Positions 1 through 9,660 of a stretch of DNA of 42,972 nucleotides are shown one piece after another. The DNA lies in assembly GCA_003427395.1 (NCBI GenBank), contig BFEA01000285.1:1008807-1051778 (forward strand), in the 5' to 3' direction. A program made the position numbers and the translations under genes. The first letter of the stretch is position 1. Every line of letters starts with the position of its first letter. Below the pieces are notes generated by a model. It did not search any database. It worked only from the letters and a program-made list of their open reading frames with translations, and was not told where the DNA came from. Source of the DNA: Chara braunii (Eukaryota > Streptophyta > Charophyceae > Charales > Characeae).

Positions 1-67
<67 letters not shown>
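1..67. repeat. (TC)n microsatellite at window edge
   Basis: Uninterrupted CT dinucleotides run from the first base to about 67 and fade into CT-rich sequence to about 85. The homology of copy A to copy B starts immediately after it, so this tract marks the 5' truncation point of copy A within the window. Confidence 0.97.
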
Positions 68-71
<4 letters not shown>

Positions 72-85
72 CCCTCTCTCTTTCT

Positions 86-485
86 GTCACCGAGTCGGAT
101 CCGCACTGCTGGAAGAGCATGGAAGCCCTTACCGACAATTAGAAATGTCGGTTGCTCAAGAAGGTCCTCAACTGCGAGGTCGTGTGGGTGCAGACAGGCT
201 CTGCTTCATTAGCGAAGCAAGGGAAGCTGGGAGTGCAGGAAGCAGTGCACCTGCTGAAGTGCGATCGCATCTTGGTGCGATTATGGAACTACTACCAGTT
301 CGTGCACGAGAACCGGCCGGATACGGACTGGACACGTGCGTATCCCTTTCTAAAGAAACGGGAGGCGGTTTTGTTGGAGTTCGAGAAGCAGGGAATGGAT
401 GCTGCGTTGTGGAACGGGAGCAGGAAGCTCGTCGGTGATGCCTCACTGTTCAAGGACTGCCCGCGTATATGGGGTGAGGGGACGA
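86..485 (+). pseudogene. Copy A: conserved region upstream of the methyltransferase-like domain
   Basis: One frame reads from just after the TC tract to about 480, with a single in-frame TAG at 140-142. It aligns without gaps to copy B at about 13,350-12,960: VLNCEVVWVQ with VLDLEIVWV, LLKCDRILVRLWNYYQF with IVKQDRMLLRLWHIIEF (taking B's TGA as Arg), and LFKDCPRIWG with YLKDCPQYLG. The segment is rich in Leu, Trp, Lys and Glu and is probably helical. I do not recognise a named domain. At the corresponding site in B, the CAG at 191-193 has become TAG. After about 480 the homology continues in a different frame, which implies an indel of one or two bases. Confidence 0.75.
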
Positions 486-519
486 CAAGACGATTAAGGC
501 GACAAAAAAACTCACCCTC

Positions 520-1455
520 AACAAGAAGTTGTCCGCCGACGGGAAGAACAAGGTCCTCTCCGTATTGACCGGCAGTAAGGCGAAGAGTACGGAGGTCGCA
601 CTTGCCGAAGTCGTGGTGCACGTTTTGTGGAAAGACTCGGGGGACGTGACATCCATCGCCCCGTTCGGCATTGACCCTCTTGAGGCGCAGATGAGGGTCA
701 CGAAGTTGGAGAAGGCGGTTGGGACCACCGAAGCGTTCTCGATCTGTGCGAGCCGGTGGACTTCAAACAGTGGACGCCGAAAGCTTTCAAGAGTTTGAAT
801 TCCCTCCTAGAGCAATTGTTTCCGTCACACTAGACGGTCGTCGCTTTCGTCCCTCGGCGGTGGGACCACTCCTTCATGACCAGCCTGCGTCATCTGCCCA
901 TTGTCAAGGCAATGGTAGGGAAGTGGGTCAGGAGGACGCAGCATAAGAAAAGTTTTCCAGTGGGGAACAACTTGTACTCGGTCGACGACCGAATGTACAT
1001 TCTCTTCAAAGGTGACGATTTGCGGGAGAATATTTGTGTCCTCTACGATGCTAGGTTGTCGGCAGGTGACGCTGCGACTATCGGGGCACATTAGAAAGTG
1101 ACCCCGACAGACATATCGGAGATTCCCTTTGACCCTTGCGAGTGGCCGTCGGCCATGTCTGGAGTTGACAAGAAGGTCTACAAGGAGATGGAGCGGAACT
1201 CCACACAATTGGCCCATCTGCCAAAATTTGTATGCAAAAAGGGGGAGGGCGTCATGTTCCTTGGCAAGCAGCACGCGTGAGTCGTGTGGGAGGTTTTGAA
1301 GAGCGGCCGACACATGGTCGCGCTGGAAGGGAGTTTTGAGTTGTTGCAATACACGTTGGAGTTCCGCAAAAGCGAGGTCAACTCTGGAGCCAACCGCTGT
1401 GAGTTCATTTCGAGGAGCGAGAAACCGACACACATTCGGGAACCGTCTACGGATT
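520..1455 (+). pseudogene. Copy A: methyltransferase-like region, motif IV before motif I (permuted order)
   Basis: Two blocks recall DNA amino-methyltransferases in permuted order. Around 739-870 LDLCEPVDFKQW is followed by a hydrophobic strand (TVVAFVPRRWDHSF), the position of the DPP(Y/W) catalytic motif and the next strand; here the catalytic motif reads EPV. Around 1,240-1,370 GEGVMFLGK precedes VVWEVLKSGRHMVALEG, which resembles the 'FxGxG ... GR..iGiE' SAM-binding region and the acidic residue after it. The glycine-rich loop is degenerate, so catalytic activity looks unlikely even without the stops at 831, 1092 and 1278 and the frameshifts near 735 and 1,440. Copy B has the same two blocks with DPVD and FPGK. 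The fold assignment is inference from motif spacing. What is certain is that the region is conserved between the copies. Confidence 0.45.
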
Positions 1456-1459
1456 CAAG

Positions 1460-2375
1460 TTGAGCGAGCGGAAGAGGAACAGGATCTACGAGTTCCTCGT
1501 TTTAGAAACGCGGCGCTTGAGGGATGAAGACGCTGAGTACATGCACCGCAAGGAACACATGTTAGCGTTGCTGGACAACTACCACGACGCCTCACGCAAG
1601 AACGCAAAAAACTTCCTCGACCGGATGCAGTGTTTGTACTTCGTCAAGTCCGAGCACGTGTTGAAGCTTGAGAGTTATGGCGCCTTGATCTCCACGGAAG
1701 ACAAGGCGGGGACGGGCGTTGTTTTCGACACGGCTATCCCGGAGGAGGACAACGACACCGAGGACATCGACATCAATTACCATCCTGGTCCGGTGTTTCA
1801 TGCCCTAGGCTCCTCGTCGGCCAGTTTCTCAACAAGCCAGGCGACCCAGGCATCACCTGTGCCCACGTTCACCCCTGGTAAGACCTCGAGTAAGCTGGCG
1901 GTGAGACTGACGCCTCGGCCTGCCGCCCTGCCTCCGTTGTGTCCTGGGAGTTCGGTTCCACTGCGTCATCCTTCTCACGAGGATGATACCGTTCACTTCG
2001 AAGGGGTCAACCACACTCGATCGAGCGAGGCGGACTAGAGCCATGACATGATTTAGCACCCGAGAACTATCTTGTCGGCAATCCAGAAGGGCGAGTGGGT
2101 CATGGCCCTCATCAACGACCAAGGGTTGTGGGAGCCATACCCTCGCCAATCCAAGGCCGAGTTTCTAGAACTCGCAAGGAGCTCGGTGGTCGATAGAGTG
2201 AGGTCTGTGAATCCCAACCTTCAACCTGCTGACCCAGCCATCGATTCCACTGCTGAACTTTTGTTTCAAGAACTTCAGGACAAGCAGTAGTTGGAACTCT
2301 CGGACGAATTCTACGACCTCGACACGAGCCCTTCGAAGGGACGGGTGGACTGGAAGGTGCACCCTGCCACCGGGC
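1460..2375 (+). pseudogene. Copy A: coiled/acidic segment and conserved GEWVM block
   Basis: An open frame of 192 codons (1,460-2,038) encodes a basic helical start (SERKRNRIYEFL), a segment alignable to copy B (LLDNYHDASRKNAKNF with TLEDYHRGSREAATNF), an acidic EEDNDTEDID patch and a Ser/Thr/Pro-rich tail. The same frame continues past TAG at 2036 and 2054 into GEWVMALINDQGLWE and LFQELQDKQ, matching B at about 11,400-11,090. Both TAG codons align with TGG (Trp) codons in B, at 11,391-11,393 and 11,373-11,375, with identical 18-base spacing. A third TAG at 2288 aligns with a Leu codon. The function is unknown. Confidence 0.65.
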
Positions 2376-2388
2376 CACAGGGTAGTTC

Positions 2389-2426
2389 GGGGGGGGGCGG
2401 GGGGGGGGGGGGGGGGGGGGGGGGGG
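2389..2426 (+). repeat. Poly-G tract in the Gly-rich linker
   Basis: This is a nearly pure G run with one C, and it reads as poly-Gly. Copy B has GGGT/GGGGQT-type Gly repeats at the matching place (about 10,985-11,070, C-rich on the plus strand), so the linker was ancestrally Gly-rich and has slipped to a homopolymer in A. Its length is likely variable and error-prone in sequencing. Confidence 0.9.
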
Positions 2427-2607
2427 TGCGGAGGGAAGGGGGCCGGAGGAAATGTCGAGGGGCCAATAGAGGGGACCACCTCTAGGGGACAGGTTTCGCC
2501 TCACCAGGAGGCCACAACAACGGAACGCGGTGGCGGGGAGGGGGAGGGGAAACTTGCTGGACAGCTGACTGCCAGGTCCGATAAGGAATCGGCGTGAAGT
2601 CCGCTGA

Positions 2608-2680
2608 CATCCGAACTACGTCGATCGAGGCACCGGTCGCAAGTGGAGCGAGGCATCCGAACTACGTCGATCGAGGCACA
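2608..2680. repeat. 46 bp direct repeat (two copies)
   Basis: CATCCGAACTACGTCGATCG begins at 2608 and again at 2654, followed both times by AGGCAC. It lies in the poorly conserved linker of copy A. No counterpart is evident in copy B. Confidence 0.9.
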
Positions 2681-2724
2681 GGATCCGGACTTCTTTTGAA
2701 AGGACTCTAGAAACAAGGATTGTC

Positions 2725-3495
2725 TTGGCGGTGGGTGGGGCTACGCGCGTGGGGATCGAAGAGCGGTCCGCGGGATTTGACAAACTTTTGGGAAAACGGG
2801 TTGAATTGCATGGGAGGGATGGAGGGGAAGAAGGGGAAGAAAGGAAGAAAGGGGAAGAAGGAGAGGAAGGAGAGGAAAGGGGAGAAAATGAGTTGATTCT
2901 GTTGCGTGAAGGAGAAGAGGGTGAATAAGGGGATTTTGATATTGAAGATGATGAACGGGTGGACATTGAGAACGATGCAGTTTTTTAAGAGTCGTCAGAC
3001 TCGTTTGGGGTGCTGTACAGAGAGGATCGCGGTCGTGATGTCGACGACGATGCAACGACAATGGAGATGGAGACGCAGGTGGTCAGTGACCATTCAGCAG
3101 ACCCTGAAGATTATGAGGTTCAACCGTTGACGGCTGTAGTCGGTGCGACGAGGTTTCCGTTGCTATGAGCTCGGCTGAACCAAATCGGTTGTCCAACATC
3201 GTCGAAGTTATCGATGGCATACTCGGCGATGAGCAGGTGTCCGCGCAATGGTCTGTAGCGCCTGCCGTGGACTACCCCCGCAACGTCACACCTCTCGTGC
3301 CCTCTGCCACCATTTTCTCACCACCCACCTCTCCGACACTGGCCACCAACTTCGCAAGTGGTTGGGAGGGCGAAGTCAGGGGCCGACAACATGTCACGTC
3401 CTCGAAACAATCTAGGGTCGGCAGTCAAGCCCTTGACGTGCTAGCCTTACCTGCGCCAACATCACCGACGAAGGAGCGAAGGGATAAACCGGCTG
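2725..3495 (+). pseudogene. Copy A: acidic and Pro/Ser-rich linker, exon end
   Basis: From 2,725 a frame encodes a Glu/Gly/Lys-rich low-complexity stretch (purine-rich DNA 2,815-2,890), then an Asp/Glu-rich stretch read through TAA codons near 2,926 and 2,986. From 3,165 there is another 110-codon frame with Pro/Ser/Thr-rich sequence ending KERRDKPAG at a strong splice donor. There is no named domain. The composition suggests a disordered linker between the methyltransferase-like and protease parts. Exact exon borders upstream of 3,165 cannot be decided by eye. Confidence 0.45.
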
Positions 3496-3957
3496 GTAAG
3501 CAGTGATGAATGCCACGACGTGCGCGCTTCCCCGACTATGAATCTGGCCAACTCAATTGAATGATGGTTTTCCCCTCTCGGAGAGACTGATGGTTTAAGT
3601 CCGCCGGGATCCACACTTCTTGTGTCGATGCGTAATGTGGTCAGTCTCTGTGTGTCTGTTGTGGGGAAAAGTCTGTCGGAATCCGAACTTCGGGGAATGT
3701 TGGCCTTCCGCTTCAGTAGCTTGTTGTTGTTTTCCTTTCTAAAGGTCGGGGGTCTCAAGCTCGAATGTGCTCGTCGTTTTGTTGTCCAGCCTCACACACG
3801 CAGCTCTGTGGTCATGCCTGTGCAAATTTGGAGTTTTATAATTGGAGAGGTCCTGCATCTTGTAGGTTGTGTGGTTCTTTTACATTGTCACATTCCTCTG
3901 ACCCGTGTTGTCCATAAGTGTATTTATTTTCCGTTCTCTCTTTCTTCTGTTGTATAG
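3496..3957 (+). other. Predicted spliceosomal intron upstream of the protease exon (copy A)
   Basis: The donor is GTAAGC at 3,496 and the acceptor is TTGTATAG ending at 3,957, after a T-rich stretch (tctctctttcttctgttgtatag). Joining 3,495 to 3,958 is phase 1 and keeps the reading frame (…KPAG then MGSSRARRSS…). Copy B has the same extended donor, GTAAGCAGTGA, at the equivalent position (minus strand from 9,065). The conserved donor in two diverged copies supports a real ancestral intron. Confidence 0.65.
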
Positions 3958-4997
3958 GGATGGGGTCATCTCGAGCACGGAGGTCCTCGAAATATCCGGG
4001 GCACATATTGCAAAAAGTCCCCGGGCTGACTACAAAACACAAGGGTATGTTAAAGGCATTAGGGGTTGATGTCGAGATCGGGAAAAAGGAGCATGACATT
4101 GCCATTGAGGAGTGTCTTTCCCTTATGCCCCCAGAGAAAGGCACATATCCACAATCTTTGAGCAGGGTTCACGCTATGTATGACAAATACTTAGCAACGC
4201 GTCATGCAATGAAGGATAATGCTTAGAGACTCCGTTTTTCACTACCCCGAGTGTCCTTTGCTCGATGTTGTGAGGTGCGGGCCACAACACGTGGAACACG
4301 CGGGGGAAGATTCGCTACAATGATTGCGCCTCGAAGCTTGCGGGTATTGGAAGACATTAAACGAGGGTCGGTGCCACCTCACACTGTTATATCTACCCTT
4401 GCCGACGGTCAGTTGCGAATTGCAGCAAAAAATCTTCTCACCCTCTTGCATATCGCCGGCAGGGTGAATGATGAGGTGGTCAATTTTTACATGGCCCTAT
4501 TGGGGTCAACCGCATGTGTGGTATGTAACATCCCGTCAGGCTTTCGAGTCTTCAACTTTAATTCGTTCTTCTTAAGTAAACTGCAACTTCAAGGACACTG
4601 TGGTGTGGAAAGGTGGGCTAAAAATGTAGATCTGCTTCAATATGATATTATCTTTGTTCTTGTCCACAAAGATAATGATCACTGGATCCTCCTTTCTGTC
4701 AACTTAAGAGATAATGTCCTCGAAATTTTTGATTTTTTTTCTCGCGTTATAGTTGATTCAAGTTTTTACCTTCGTGGTTTCGAGTTGATTGTACCGTATT
4801 TGGAACGTCAAACATTACATAGGCGGTCGAGTAGGAGTTGGAAGTTGATAACAACAAATGTTGTGGTGGAAGGAGTTTCAAGACAAGTGAATGGAGCTAG
4901 TTGCGGGGTGTTCGTGTTGATGTTTACGACACTGTTCCAACGTGGTGATCGACCACCTTTTAGGTTTTCTTCTAAAGATTTTATGTTTATTAGATGA
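3958..4997 (+). pseudogene. Copy A: C-terminal Ulp1/C48-type cysteine protease exon
   Basis: A single frame runs from the acceptor to TGA at 4,995-4,997, with one internal TAG at 4,224-4,226. From 4,251 the frame is open for 248 codons. The Ulp1/SENP (peptidase family C48) pattern is clear: NDEVVNFYMALL, FNSFFLSKL, a VHKDNDHWILLSV block with the catalytic His at 4,680-4,682 (residue 144 counted from 4,251), EIFDFF with the Asp at 4,731-4,733 (residue 161), and GASCGVFVLMF with the nucleophile Cys at 4,902-4,904 (residue 218). So the catalytic triad is intact. C48 enzymes cleave SUMO or related ubiquitin-like tags, and the domain is often carried by plant DNA transposons. The TAG separates it from the upstream part, so only a truncated protease could be made. 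Confidence 0.85.
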
Positions 4998-5080
4998 CAA
5001 TTGACATCATATATTTTAGAAGGCTATTATCTTTGATAAGTTCAATTGATTTACACCGAATTGTTTTAAAACTATTTCAT

Positions 5081-5932
5081 TCATTAAACCACCAGTACCT
5101 CTGAGCCTGTTTTTGCTGACCCTGATTTTCACTGCGCTCAGAGTTTTGCCGAGCCTGGGTCCCACTCCATTTTTTTATGGTACTCTCACGGGAAGAAAAA
5201 AAAAAAAAAAAAAAAGTTGCGGCCGTGAAAACTCACATAACAAGAAAACGAAACAAAGCTCTGGTCGTAATTGCAGCTATATACATTCTCGGAAGTGTTA
5301 GTGTAAGTGTGCCCTTAGTGAGGGCATTTCAGCCCCGTGGCCAGCTTGTCAGATTCCAAAAACTCGAAAAAAAAAAAAAGACAGGAACACGGATTCGACC
5401 GTGAAAATGGTAAGATACATTCTCGTAAGTGCCAGTGTGATCAGGGTTATAATCCTCTGAGGGAACACAACTCGAGAAGATCACGGATTCAAATTGTCAG
5501 ATTCCAGAAAAAGAAAACAAGAAAAAAAAACGGAAACATGGATTCGGCCTTGAAAACGGCTGGATACATCAGGGTTACAAACATTTGAGGAAATATAGTT
5601 AGAGTAGATCACGGATTCCGCCCTGCCTCGTTGGTAGGGGACACATAACAAACAAAAGTGAAATAAAAAAAAGAAAACAACAAGTTTCATAATGTGACCA
5701 TCTTTGTTGTAAGATGCATTCAAGACTGTGAGCACAGCCTCCTAGACTACCCTGCCTGACATCATTGCAATGCAAAAACCTTTTTTTTTTTCCTTTTTCT
5801 GTCGTGCACGGACAAAATAACACTACGATTTTTGGGACATTGCCGACCCTGTGTCCGACCCCCGAAAACTTCGGGTACTGGCCAGGACAACGTAATTTCC
5901 CAACATCGACGTAGGTACTGGTGGTTTAATGA
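5081..5932. mobile_element. Candidate small TIR element with perfect 20 bp inverted ends
   Basis: TCATTAAACCACCAGTACCT at 5,081-5,100 is the exact reverse complement of 5,913-5,932. The 852 bp between has no plausible gene. It contains A-tracts (5,196-5,215; 5,368-5,380) and degenerate tandem repeats. It lies just after copy A's protease. I see no clear target-site duplication, so it could be an old MITE-like non-autonomous element or a remnant of larger terminal repeats. Confidence 0.5.
5205..5625. repeat. Three degenerate ~140 bp tandem units
   Basis: The motif 'atacattctcg…agattccaaaaa…A-tract…ggattcg…gtgaaaa' recurs with starts near 5,281, 5,416 and 5,563. The copies are diverged. No coding sense is seen. 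Confidence 0.6.
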
Positions 5933-6510
5933 TTATATTTTGTAAATCCTGACATTACTCAATTGTCGCTTTCACAACGACATTACTTTTTTTTTATTGT
6001 TGCGAGTTTGAACAGTCTCGCCCGACGGGTGTTGACTTTGGAATCTCTGTCACGTCCCAGTTGTGTCTAGTGTAGCGGAGCAAGTGCGCATTGTGTTCCT
6101 TGTTTCAAATTGTTTTGGTCAACCAAAAGTGTACAAATGATTGACATGAAATAATATCGATAATTGTAGTCCGACAAGACAAATTGGTGTGTAGATGCAA
6201 GACAAATTTCGGCGAATGTGTGAGTGTGCAGTTCACTATGCAAAGACCACTAACATCACGTCTCTGGCATGCACATAGAATCACATGACTTGTGACCGCC
6301 TGCATTGCATGTAACCAACAACTTTGCGTTCGTGCCCAAGTCTTTCGTGCATAGCCAATTGAAGTGTGAATTCGATCCGAAATATGAAAAATTTGAAGTT
6401 CTTGTGTAATATCATAGGTGTTGTCGTAGAAAACGAACTTGTATGTCGAAACATCTTTGAGTTGTACTTCGACTACTACTGTAATTGTTACCTTACATGA
6501 AGTTTATAAG
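5933..6510. other. AT-rich intergenic DNA, nothing recognised
   Basis: I see only short, compositionally random reading frames, no inverted ends and no repeats beyond short T-runs. No feature can be supported here. Confidence 0.6.
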
Positions 6511-6514
6511 GACA

Positions 6515-7310
6515 GATTGTTCAAAGCAAACATGTCGAACAAGGATACAATCATGACACAATGCTCATCACAATTGTAAACAAATATGGATCTGGACAGA
6601 CTTCCGCAGATCGAGCGAGATGGTGGGTGTGTCCTTCGAAACACTAAGTATTCTAAAGAAGTCCGGATCTCATGAACATCCAAACAACCGTCTCGGACGA
6701 GATGATTGGCATGCCTGCACAACTCAGGGATAACCTAAACAAATGTATTATCCAACAAGGATTCAATCATGAAACATTGCTCATCACATTTATAAACTTG
6801 AAGTTTGACAAGTGTGGATCCCAACACACTTCCGCACAGGCTTCCCGTATGGTCGTGCCTATCGTCACCCTAAGTCTTCTAAAGAAGACAGCCACTTAGT
6901 CCGGATCTCGTCGAACATCCAAACAACCGTCTTAGGTGAGAGGATGGACATGCCTGTACAACTTAGGGATAACCACAAAAATTATATTATCCAACGAGGA
7001 TACAATCTAACACCTTGGTCATTACATTTATAAACTTGAAGTTTAACAAGGATCCAAGCACACTTCCGCACAGGGTTCCCAGATGGGCGTGCCTATCATT
7101 ATTCGTTTATGAAGCTTAACAAGTATGAATCCCATCACAGTTCCGCACATGGTTTCTATCACGTTTATGAAGTTTAACAAGTAAGGATCCCAACACACTT
7201 CTGCATAGGGTTCCCGGATGGGCGTGCCTGTCGTTATAAAGTTTAACAAGTACAGATCTCAGCATGCTTCTGCATGCGGTTAAGCCCTGGATGGACGTGC
7301 TTATGTTGCT
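6515..7310. repeat. 240 bp tandem repeat with shorter derivative units
   Basis: The block tccaac(a/g)aggat(t/a)caat occurs at 6,751 and 6,991, exactly 240 bp apart, within longer similar units (…ggataacc…aaacttgaagtttgacaag…gatcccaacacacttccgcac…). A more diverged unit starts near 6,515. After 7,030 only the shorter part, 'gtttaacaagta…gatcc…cacacttc…gcac', repeats about every 80 bp. Confidence 0.75.
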
Positions 7311-7882
7311 TAGGCTGCAACCAAAAATAAATTCGTTAGAAGGAGGACACAATATAATGTCATATTTTAACGAATAACATGTTGAGAGATTATTAATGGA
7401 AATTTCCGAAGGAGGCGGGTAACCATTAGGCACTCATATTGAACATTGGAAGTGAAAAGCGAATTCAGGTATGTGGGCAGGATGTATCTGGTCCATAGGC
7501 AACCCTCCTTGAATTCCTTATAACTATTGACAAAATTAAATCGGGAAAGAGAGAAATATATATATATATATTATATACATATATATGTATATATATATTA
7601 TTCGAAGTTCCCGAAGGAGGTGTGTAATCATTAGGAACTCGTATTGAAAACTGAATTCGTTGAATGTGAAAAAGTTCCTTAAGGAGTAGTTATTATTCGA
7701 AGTTCTCGAATTTTGCAAGTGAAAAGGTTACCGACTGCCTGTGGAACAGATACATCCTCCCCACATAACTGAATTTGTTGAACTATCGACAAAACCAAAT
7801 GGCAAAAAAAAAATAAATTTAAAAGAATTATGAACTATGCACAACATAAGTTCAATCTCACGGACTATATACATATCCTCAA
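7311..7882. repeat. AT-rich spacer with (TA)n tract and a diverged ~210 bp duplication
   Basis: A (TA)n-rich stretch runs from about 7,555 to 7,600. 'ttcccgaaggaggtgtgtaatcattag' near 7,609 resembles 'ttccgaaggaggcgggtaaccattag' near 7,401. There are no genes. It ends where copy B's protease frame stops at 7,883. Confidence 0.6.
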
Positions 7883-8606
7883 CTACTCACAATACATATG
7901 CGATCCTATAAAACAGATGATGGACGCTAACTTGCATCTGATAGCAGGTATATGAATATTCGAGAAACGAAAAGGGAGACGTAGTCCCCTAACCAAAAAG
8001 GAAGCAAACATTAATATGAAAACCCCACAACTGGATTCGTCAACCTGCCTTTACACTCCTTTGACGAGAACTTCAAATTTCATGTTATCATACCTTTGGG
8101 GCAATGCTCTTATAGGTACTGCACTACCGCTGTATAAGCAGTCGAAGCAAATAAAGCATCGTAAACTGCACTACAATAAGAATCAACGTACTGTACAACT
8201 TTCTTTCTAAAATCTACCATCAGAAGAGCCCAGTGTCCATTGTCCTTGTGAATAGGGACGAGCAATACGTTGTATTCGAAAAGATTGACATCTTTCGTCC
8301 ATCTTGTGACCCCTTTATAACCCTGAAGTAGCAATTTCGTGAAAAACAAAAAAACAAAGTTGTACACTTTCGAAGAAGATATACACCCATCTCTAACGAG
8401 CAGGGCCAAGTAGAAGTTCACCACCTCGTCGTTAAGCTCACCGCCTTTGTCCAACAAGGTCTCCATGTCTCGAACCCTAACAATCAAGTTCTCTACTGGC
8501 AGGCGAGCCACAATCATCGTTGGAGATATGAGAGAATATACAAGGTTGTCTAACAACTTCGACAACTCTATCTCACTTTTTCCAATGCTCGATGGACTCA
8601 TGTCGG
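7883..8606 (-). pseudogene. Copy B: Ulp1/C48-type cysteine protease exon
   Basis: The frame from 8,640 to 8,110 encodes LNDEVVNFYLALL, KVYNFVFLFFTKLLLQG, GVTRWTKDVNLFEYNVLLVPIHKD with the catalytic His of GHWALLMV, and YVDSYC with the Asp. After a one-base shift near 8,105, the frame resumes with a TAA, then RQVDESSCGVFILMF, with the nucleophile Cys codon at 8,029-8,027, and ends at a TAG at 7,885-7,883. Copy A matches throughout (RQVNGASCGVFVLMF, then PFRFS in both). All triad residues are encoded, but in two frames. The exon start at 8,606 follows a consensus acceptor (gtctgtgcag). The family cleaves SUMO-like modifiers. In this state it is a pseudogene. Confidence 0.8.
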
Positions 8607-9065
8607 CTGCACAGACCAACCAAGCAACACGCATGACCATGAGAAGAATGATATCCTAATTGTCCAAGCCGCCCAGTTACTTGTTTTTAGTACTAAAAGC
8701 ATTGTAAATATGAACCCCTGAGCTTCTTGCAAACTCTCATATGCGACTTCTGAACTCTCTCAGCACTCACCTTCAGCCGCTTTTACAATTTTCATATCCC
8801 TTGGGGACAATTGCGGCATACTCGTCTTCGTGAGATATTCCTTCGACTTTCTTCGTACAACACACGAAGAAGACGGCCGACCGGTACAACAAATGAATAA
8901 ACATAACTATGAATACAACATACGGTCGCGCTTCGCAAACCAAAAGGCAACGAGCAATTACCTTCATGTTCCACATATCCCTAACCGCTATCTACATGTG
9001 AAAGAACACTCCAGGTGTTCAGCACTAGAGAGACCCAAAGTTAAGCAATGAAAGTCACTGCTTAC
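8607..9065 (-). other. Copy B: predicted intron–exon–intron segment
   Basis: On the minus strand the donor GTAAGCAGTGA starts at 9,065 and is identical over 11 bases to copy A's donor. A possible acceptor (ttcatag) ends at 8,907. The short exon then encodes KKVEGISHEDEYAAIVPKGYENC and ends at a second donor, GTGAGT, at 8,770. The next acceptor, gtctgtgcag, ends at 8,607. The intron sizes would be about 159 and 164 bp. The middle exon has an extra A before its end, which puts a TGA in frame. The first acceptor is the least certain junction. Confidence 0.45.
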
Positions 9066-9660
9066 CGGTCACAACTTCTTCTTTAGCATGTCAAGCAGTA
9101 TCGTTCTCGTTGTCAGTCTGAACTCGTGGCACATCCACTTGTACGCATCTGGCTTTGAGACCCAACACTACCCCTTCTCCTTTGATCTTCCCTGATGCAA
9201 CAATGTGCTCCAGACGGGCTGGAAACTTGGACAAGTCCTCGACGTCAACGTTGACAATTCGAACGACCTCTTCAACAGAGGGACTAAGAGAGTCGACGCG
9301 TTTTTTTCCGACATCCTCATTGAGAGACACTTCTACCAAAGTTGTACCACCACCCCCCGTTTTGCCTGGACTAGAATCCACCACAGCGGTGACACCAAGG
9401 TCTGCGTCGTCATGAAAAAGTTTTCGAGTGATGTCATCGCGCAGCGGACGACGAACAACTCCCTCTTCCTGCTCTGACATGGTGACATCCCTCTCCTCCA
9501 TGCACGGACCTGACACGAGTGTAGCTGTAGGGAGTTGTGAGTCGCCACGAAGGAAATTGTCAGTCGAAAGTGGTCTTGTGTCGATTCTCGAATACAACTG
9601 CAAGAGAAAGTCGTCCTCCGTACCACTGCATTTTACTTCAGGCGGAGGAGTCGCATACAT
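9066..9660 (-). pseudogene. Copy B: linker exon before the intron
   Basis: An open frame of 189 codons (9,660-9,091), Asp/Glu/Ser-rich, runs through SPSVEEVVRIVNVDVEDLSKF to a TGA just before the splice donor. SKFPARLEHIV…KGEGVVLGLKA is weakly similar to SKYPGHILQKV…KHKGMLKALGV in copy A's protease exon, though on the other side of the intron, so I would not lean on it. The function is unknown, probably a disordered linker. Confidence 0.45.

Larger units (their letters stand above)
86..4997 (+). pseudogene. Copy A: decayed multidomain gene (methyltransferase-like region plus Ulp1-type protease)
   Basis: This is the plus-strand copy of a gene family whose second member (copy B) lies on the minus strand at 7,883-16,854. 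Colinear protein similarity covers most of its length: the DPHCWKSMEALTDN stretch near 98 matches DVHCWKEMGDFTDL in B, VVWEVLKSGRHMVALEG matches VVWKLLRSGRHVMAVEG, and GEWVMALINDQGLWE matches GAWVMSINHEGVWE. The order is conserved helical region (86-485), methyltransferase-like region (about 520-1,440), coiled/acidic region (1,460-2,038), conserved block (2,066-2,370), Gly-rich and acidic linker (2,370-3,495), intron (3,496-3,957) and Ulp1-like protease (3,960-4,997). Frameshifts lie near 480, 735 and 1,440. In-frame stops occur at 140, 831, 1092, 1278, 2036, 2054, 2288 and 4224. The N-terminal half known from B is missing at the window edge. It cannot make a full protein as it stands. Whether the family is a mobile element or a host gene family is unknown. 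Confidence 0.8.

Noticed and set aside
9015-9062. 5S rRNA-like fragment (cagcacta … aagttaagc)
   Set aside because: Only two short words match; the rest of a 5S gene is absent, and the place coincides with the predicted intron of copy B.
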